A stretch of DNA of 7,478 nt from an uncultured Lachnospiraceae bacterium (GTDB taxonomy: Bacteria; Bacillota; Clostridia; Lachnospirales; Lachnospiraceae), in NCBI GenBank assembly GCA_958446555.1, contig CAUCWU010000111.1:1-7478 (forward strand), written 5' to 3'. Shown piece after piece: positions 6,534 through 7,478 of the stretch (within the stretch, counting starts at the first letter, position 1; every line of letters begins with the position of its first letter). A program made the translations under genes and the position numbers. The notes beneath the pieces are model-generated. The model worked only from the letters and a program-made list of their open reading frames with translations. It did not search any database and was not told the origin of the DNA.

Positions 6534-6562
6534 ACCATACCACATTCTTGCAAAAGCATCAA
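6534..6562 (-). promoter_or_regulatory. Extended -10 promoter of the GH51 gene
   Basis: On the minus strand TTGATG (6562-6557) is followed after 17 nt by TATGGT (6539-6534), preceded by TGG, which makes an extended -10 element. Each hexamer matches consensus at 4 of 6 positions. Transcription would start near 6527, about 47 nt before the ATG at 6480. It lies just after the terminator of the lipoprotein gene. No obvious arabinose-regulator operator is seen. Confidence 0.55.
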
Positions 6563-6583
6563 GAATTTTAATCAAATTTGCGC

Positions 6584-6625
6584 AAAAAAGAGGGCGGTTT
6601 CAGGTTTCCTGAAACCGCCCTCTTT
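6584..6625 (-). terminator. Strong Rho-independent terminator after the lipoprotein gene
   Basis: Arms 6587-6604 and 6608-6625 are perfectly complementary over 18 bp with the 3-nt loop TTT. On the minus strand the stem runs into a stretch of six T (6589-6584). It lies 18 nt after the lipoprotein stop codon. On the plus strand the T-run after the stem is short and interrupted, so it works mainly for the minus strand; no plus-strand gene needs it. Confidence 0.95.
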
Positions 6626-6643
6626 ATGCTTTTTGTTTTATAC

Positions 6644-6931
6644 TCACTCAGCTGCGCTTGCGCTCTCAGCCTCAGAAGATGCCTCCTCAGATGCTGCCTC
6701 GCTGGAAGCTGCCTCAGACTTAGCCTCGGTCTTAGCCTCAGTTGCCTTCTCGGTAGCCTTTTCAGTTGCCTTCTCGGTAGCCTTCTCAGTCTTAGCTTCG
6801 GTCTTAGCCTCAGTCTGTACCTCTGCCTTTGTGCTAGCTGCGGTAGTAGTCTTCTTATCAGCGCTTCCGCATCCTGTCATCATTGCTGCTGCCATAGCGA
6901 TTACTGCGATAGATGTAACGAACTTTCTCAT
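6644..6931 (-). CDS. Small lipoprotein with a low-complexity Thr/Glu/Lys/Ala repeat
   Basis: The 95-residue product has a type II signal peptide: basic MRK, a hydrophobic core (residues 4-18) and the lipobox MTGC with Cys21 as the lipid anchor. The mature 75 residues hold no visible globular domain. Residues 23-39 are polar linker. Residues 40-71 are eight tetrapeptides arranged (TEAK)2(TEKA)4(TEAK)2. Residues 72-95 are Ser/Ala/Glu-rich and acidic. It should sit on the outer face of the membrane as an extended or helical chain. Its function is not recognised; it looks like the linker region that follows the lipid anchor in clostridial solute-binding lipoproteins, but without the binding domain. 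The ATG at 6931 is chosen because AGGAGG lies 9 nt upstream and because the signal peptide begins there; the longer frame starts with TTG at 6961 inside a leader hairpin. Its own promoter and strong terminator make it a complete single-gene unit and argue against a truncated remnant. Confidence 0.85.
   Translation of the reverse strand: MRKFVTSIAVIAMAAAMMTGCGSADKKTTTAASTKAEVQTEAKTEAKTEKATEKATEKATEKATEAKTEAKSEAASSEAASEEASSEAESASAAE
6719..6814 (-). repeat. Tandem repeat: eight 12-bp units forming four 24-bp dimers in the lipoprotein gene
   Basis: Eight consecutive 12-bp units encode TEAK or TEKA. The Thr codon alternates strictly ACT, ACC, ACT, ACC through all eight units, so the true DNA repeat is a 24-bp dimer present four times. 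Other positions vary slightly (GAG/GAA, GCT/GCA). The next unit begins with TCT (Ser). Such an array can gain or lose units by slippage in frame. Confidence 0.85.
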
Positions 6932-6940
6932 GATTGTGTT

Positions 6941-6946
6941 CCTCCT
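6941..6946 (-). promoter_or_regulatory. Ribosome binding site deciding the lipoprotein start
   Basis: AGGAGG (6946-6941) is a full consensus site 9 nt upstream of ATG 6931-6929. It sits inside the longer TTG-initiated frame, which shows that frame is not the real start. Confidence 0.9.
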
Positions 6947-6951
6947 ATTTC

Positions 6952-7018
6952 TAACTATCAAATCTTTCTAATAGTTAATCTCCTTGCTGCAGAAATGATC
7001 TCCTCTTACCCTTTCTGC
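6952..7018 (-). promoter_or_regulatory. Two hairpins in the 5' leader of the lipoprotein mRNA
   Basis: The leader of about 92 nt contains GCAGAAA/TTTCTGC (7018-7012 with 6995-6989) around a 16-nt purine-rich loop holding AAGAGGAGA, and TAACTAT/ATAGTTA (6977-6971 with 6958-6952) around a 12-nt loop. The second ends 5 nt before the AGGAGG. Neither has a T-tract. A further AAGGAG (6986-6981) lies between the hairpins. They may stabilise the mRNA or tune translation; no known riboswitch class is recognised. Confidence 0.45.
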
Positions 7019-7029
7019 GGACATCTGCT

Positions 7030-7058
7030 ATACTAGTCCTTTTTTTGAATTGTGTCAA
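7030..7058 (-). promoter_or_regulatory. Sigma-A promoter of the lipoprotein gene
   Basis: On the minus strand an exact TTGACA (7058-7053) is followed after 17 nt by TAGTAT (7035-7030). Transcription would start near 7023, leaving a leader of about 92 nt before the ATG at 6931. The spacer contains a run of seven A. The optimal spacing and perfect -35 box suggest strong expression. Confidence 0.8.
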
Positions 7059-7080
7059 TAGGTAATTAAACATTTTCGAG

Positions 7081-7100
7081 AAAAATTAAGCAATTCTTAA
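7081..7100 (-). terminator. Weak terminator-like hairpin after the right-edge gene
   Basis: On the minus strand TTAAG (7100-7096) and CTTAA (7090-7086) form a 5-bp AT-rich stem with a 5-nt loop, followed by five T (7085-7081). It lies 13 nt after the stop codon at 7114. The stem is short, so termination would be inefficient; the region between here and the next promoter shows nothing stronger. Confidence 0.35.
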
Positions 7101-7113
7101 AGATATTTTCCTA

Positions 7114-7478
7114 TTATTGCTCGGACAATGTGGTCTGTTCTGCCGTCTGTATCTGCAACTTTAAAACAATTTCTTCCTGAGTCTGTGTATCGACAAGTTT
7201 CATCGTCTGCGCATTTTCATCATAAGTCACATCAAAGCTTCTAATCTGATCGGCATTTGCCTCGTCAAGCCCCTTCCACTCCATTGTAAACGTTGTGTCA
7301 TTCTCGCCTGGCTTGCAGCTATAACGAAAATGAGTTTCGATTCCGGCATCCGGTGCCACCTGAGACTGAACCGTCAAAATTCGCTCATAGCTGTCAAACT
7401 GATAGGAAGCGTTTTCTGTCGTCCAACTTCCCTTGATGGATTCGGAAAGTGTTCTTTCCTCTACACTCTCATACACAT
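7114..7478 (-). CDS. Unrecognised protein, C-terminal 121 codons (runs off the window)
   Basis: The frame ends at TAA 7116-7114 and is open to the right edge. The codon at 7476 is GTG and could be a start, but no ribosome site can be seen, so it is treated as internal. The fragment is polar, with no membrane segment and no repeats. It reads as alternating short beta strands with aromatic residues: SIKGSWTTENASYQFDSYER near its start, FRYSC in the middle, FTMEWKG, then SFDVTYDE and MKLVDTQTQEEIVLKL. The pattern of GSW, followed by strands with YQF and TFTMEW, recalls small lipocalin-like domains found at the C-terminus of clostridial secreted or membrane-anchored proteins. That resemblance is by eye only and I assign no family or function. 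It ends in a Gln/Thr-rich tail. It is a separate unit from the lipoprotein gene, whose promoter starts 56 bp further on. Confidence 0.7.
   Translation of the reverse strand, partial: VYESVEERTLSESIKGSWTTENASYQFDSYERILTVQSQVAPDAGIETHFRYSCKPGENDTTFTMEWKGLDEANADQIRSFDVTYDENAQTMKLVDTQTQEEIVLKLQIQTAEQTTLSEQ

Noticed and set aside
6719..6814. CRISPR-like array
   Set aside because: The repeats are contiguous 12/24-bp coding units in frame, with no spacers and no repeat of 23-47 bp separated by unique sequence.
6932..6961. Lipoprotein start at TTG 6961
   Set aside because: It would place the AGGAGG site inside the coding region and put ten polar residues before the signal peptide. ATG 6931 fits both ribosome site and lipoprotein signal.
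6578..7036. Plus-strand frames of 152 and 112 codons rich in Leu/Cys/Ser or Ala/Ser/Val
   Set aside because: They are antisense readings of the repetitive lipoprotein gene. The repeat keeps stops out of the other frames. The minus-strand frame has the lipobox, ribosome site, promoter and terminator.

Overview
The window looks like chromosomal DNA of a gut Firmicute of the Lachnospiraceae or a close relative. I infer this from the moderate-to-low GC content, AGGAGG-type ribosome binding sites, sigma-A-like promoters, a clostridial-type ABC-F protein, a GH51 arabinofuranosidase and a small low-complexity lipoprotein. No tRNA, rRNA, CRISPR array, insertion sequence or phage gene is visible. All six recognisable genes lie on the minus strand, so the window reads biologically from right to left.

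Right to left: (1) the C-terminal end of an unrecognised protein (7114-7478, cut by the edge), followed by a weak terminator-like hairpin; (2) a consensus-like promoter (7030-7058), a structured leader, and a 95-residue lipoprotein (6644-6931) whose mature part is almost only Thr/Glu/Lys/Ala/Ser repeats, closed by a perfect 18-bp terminator hairpin (6584-6625); (3) a GH51 alpha-L-arabinofuranosidase (4081-6480) with its own extended -10 promoter and an extra sandwich-type domain in the C-terminal half; (4) an ABC-F translation-factor-type ATPase (2025-4004); (5) a uracil permease of the NCS2 family (588-1958), 66 bp after the ABC-F gene and probably read from the same transcript, ended by a long hairpin terminator (466-518); (6) the N-terminal 121 codons of a VanZ-family membrane protein (1-365, cut by the edge), whose promoter carries ATTAAG direct repeats of the kind bound by OmpR-family response regulators.

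The most interesting region is the GH51/ABC-F junction (4011-4107). A promoter with exact TTGACA and TATAAT boxes lies over the 3' end of the GH51 gene, and the GH51 stop codon is part of the -10 box. It drives a leader of about 70 nt that contains a terminator-like hairpin with a T5 tract. The left arm of that hairpin lies inside a possible 6-codon leader ORF, and the right arm plus T-tract can pair with the Shine-Dalgarno sequence of the ABC-F gene. This resembles the ribosome-sensing attenuators known upstream of antibiotic-responsive ABC-F genes. The mechanism is inferred, not shown.

The genes do not form one pathway: they are mostly single-gene transcription units for arabinose release from glycans, translation, pyrimidine uptake and the envelope. 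I see no clear new multi-gene system; the unusual content is regulatory structure and the repetitive lipoprotein.
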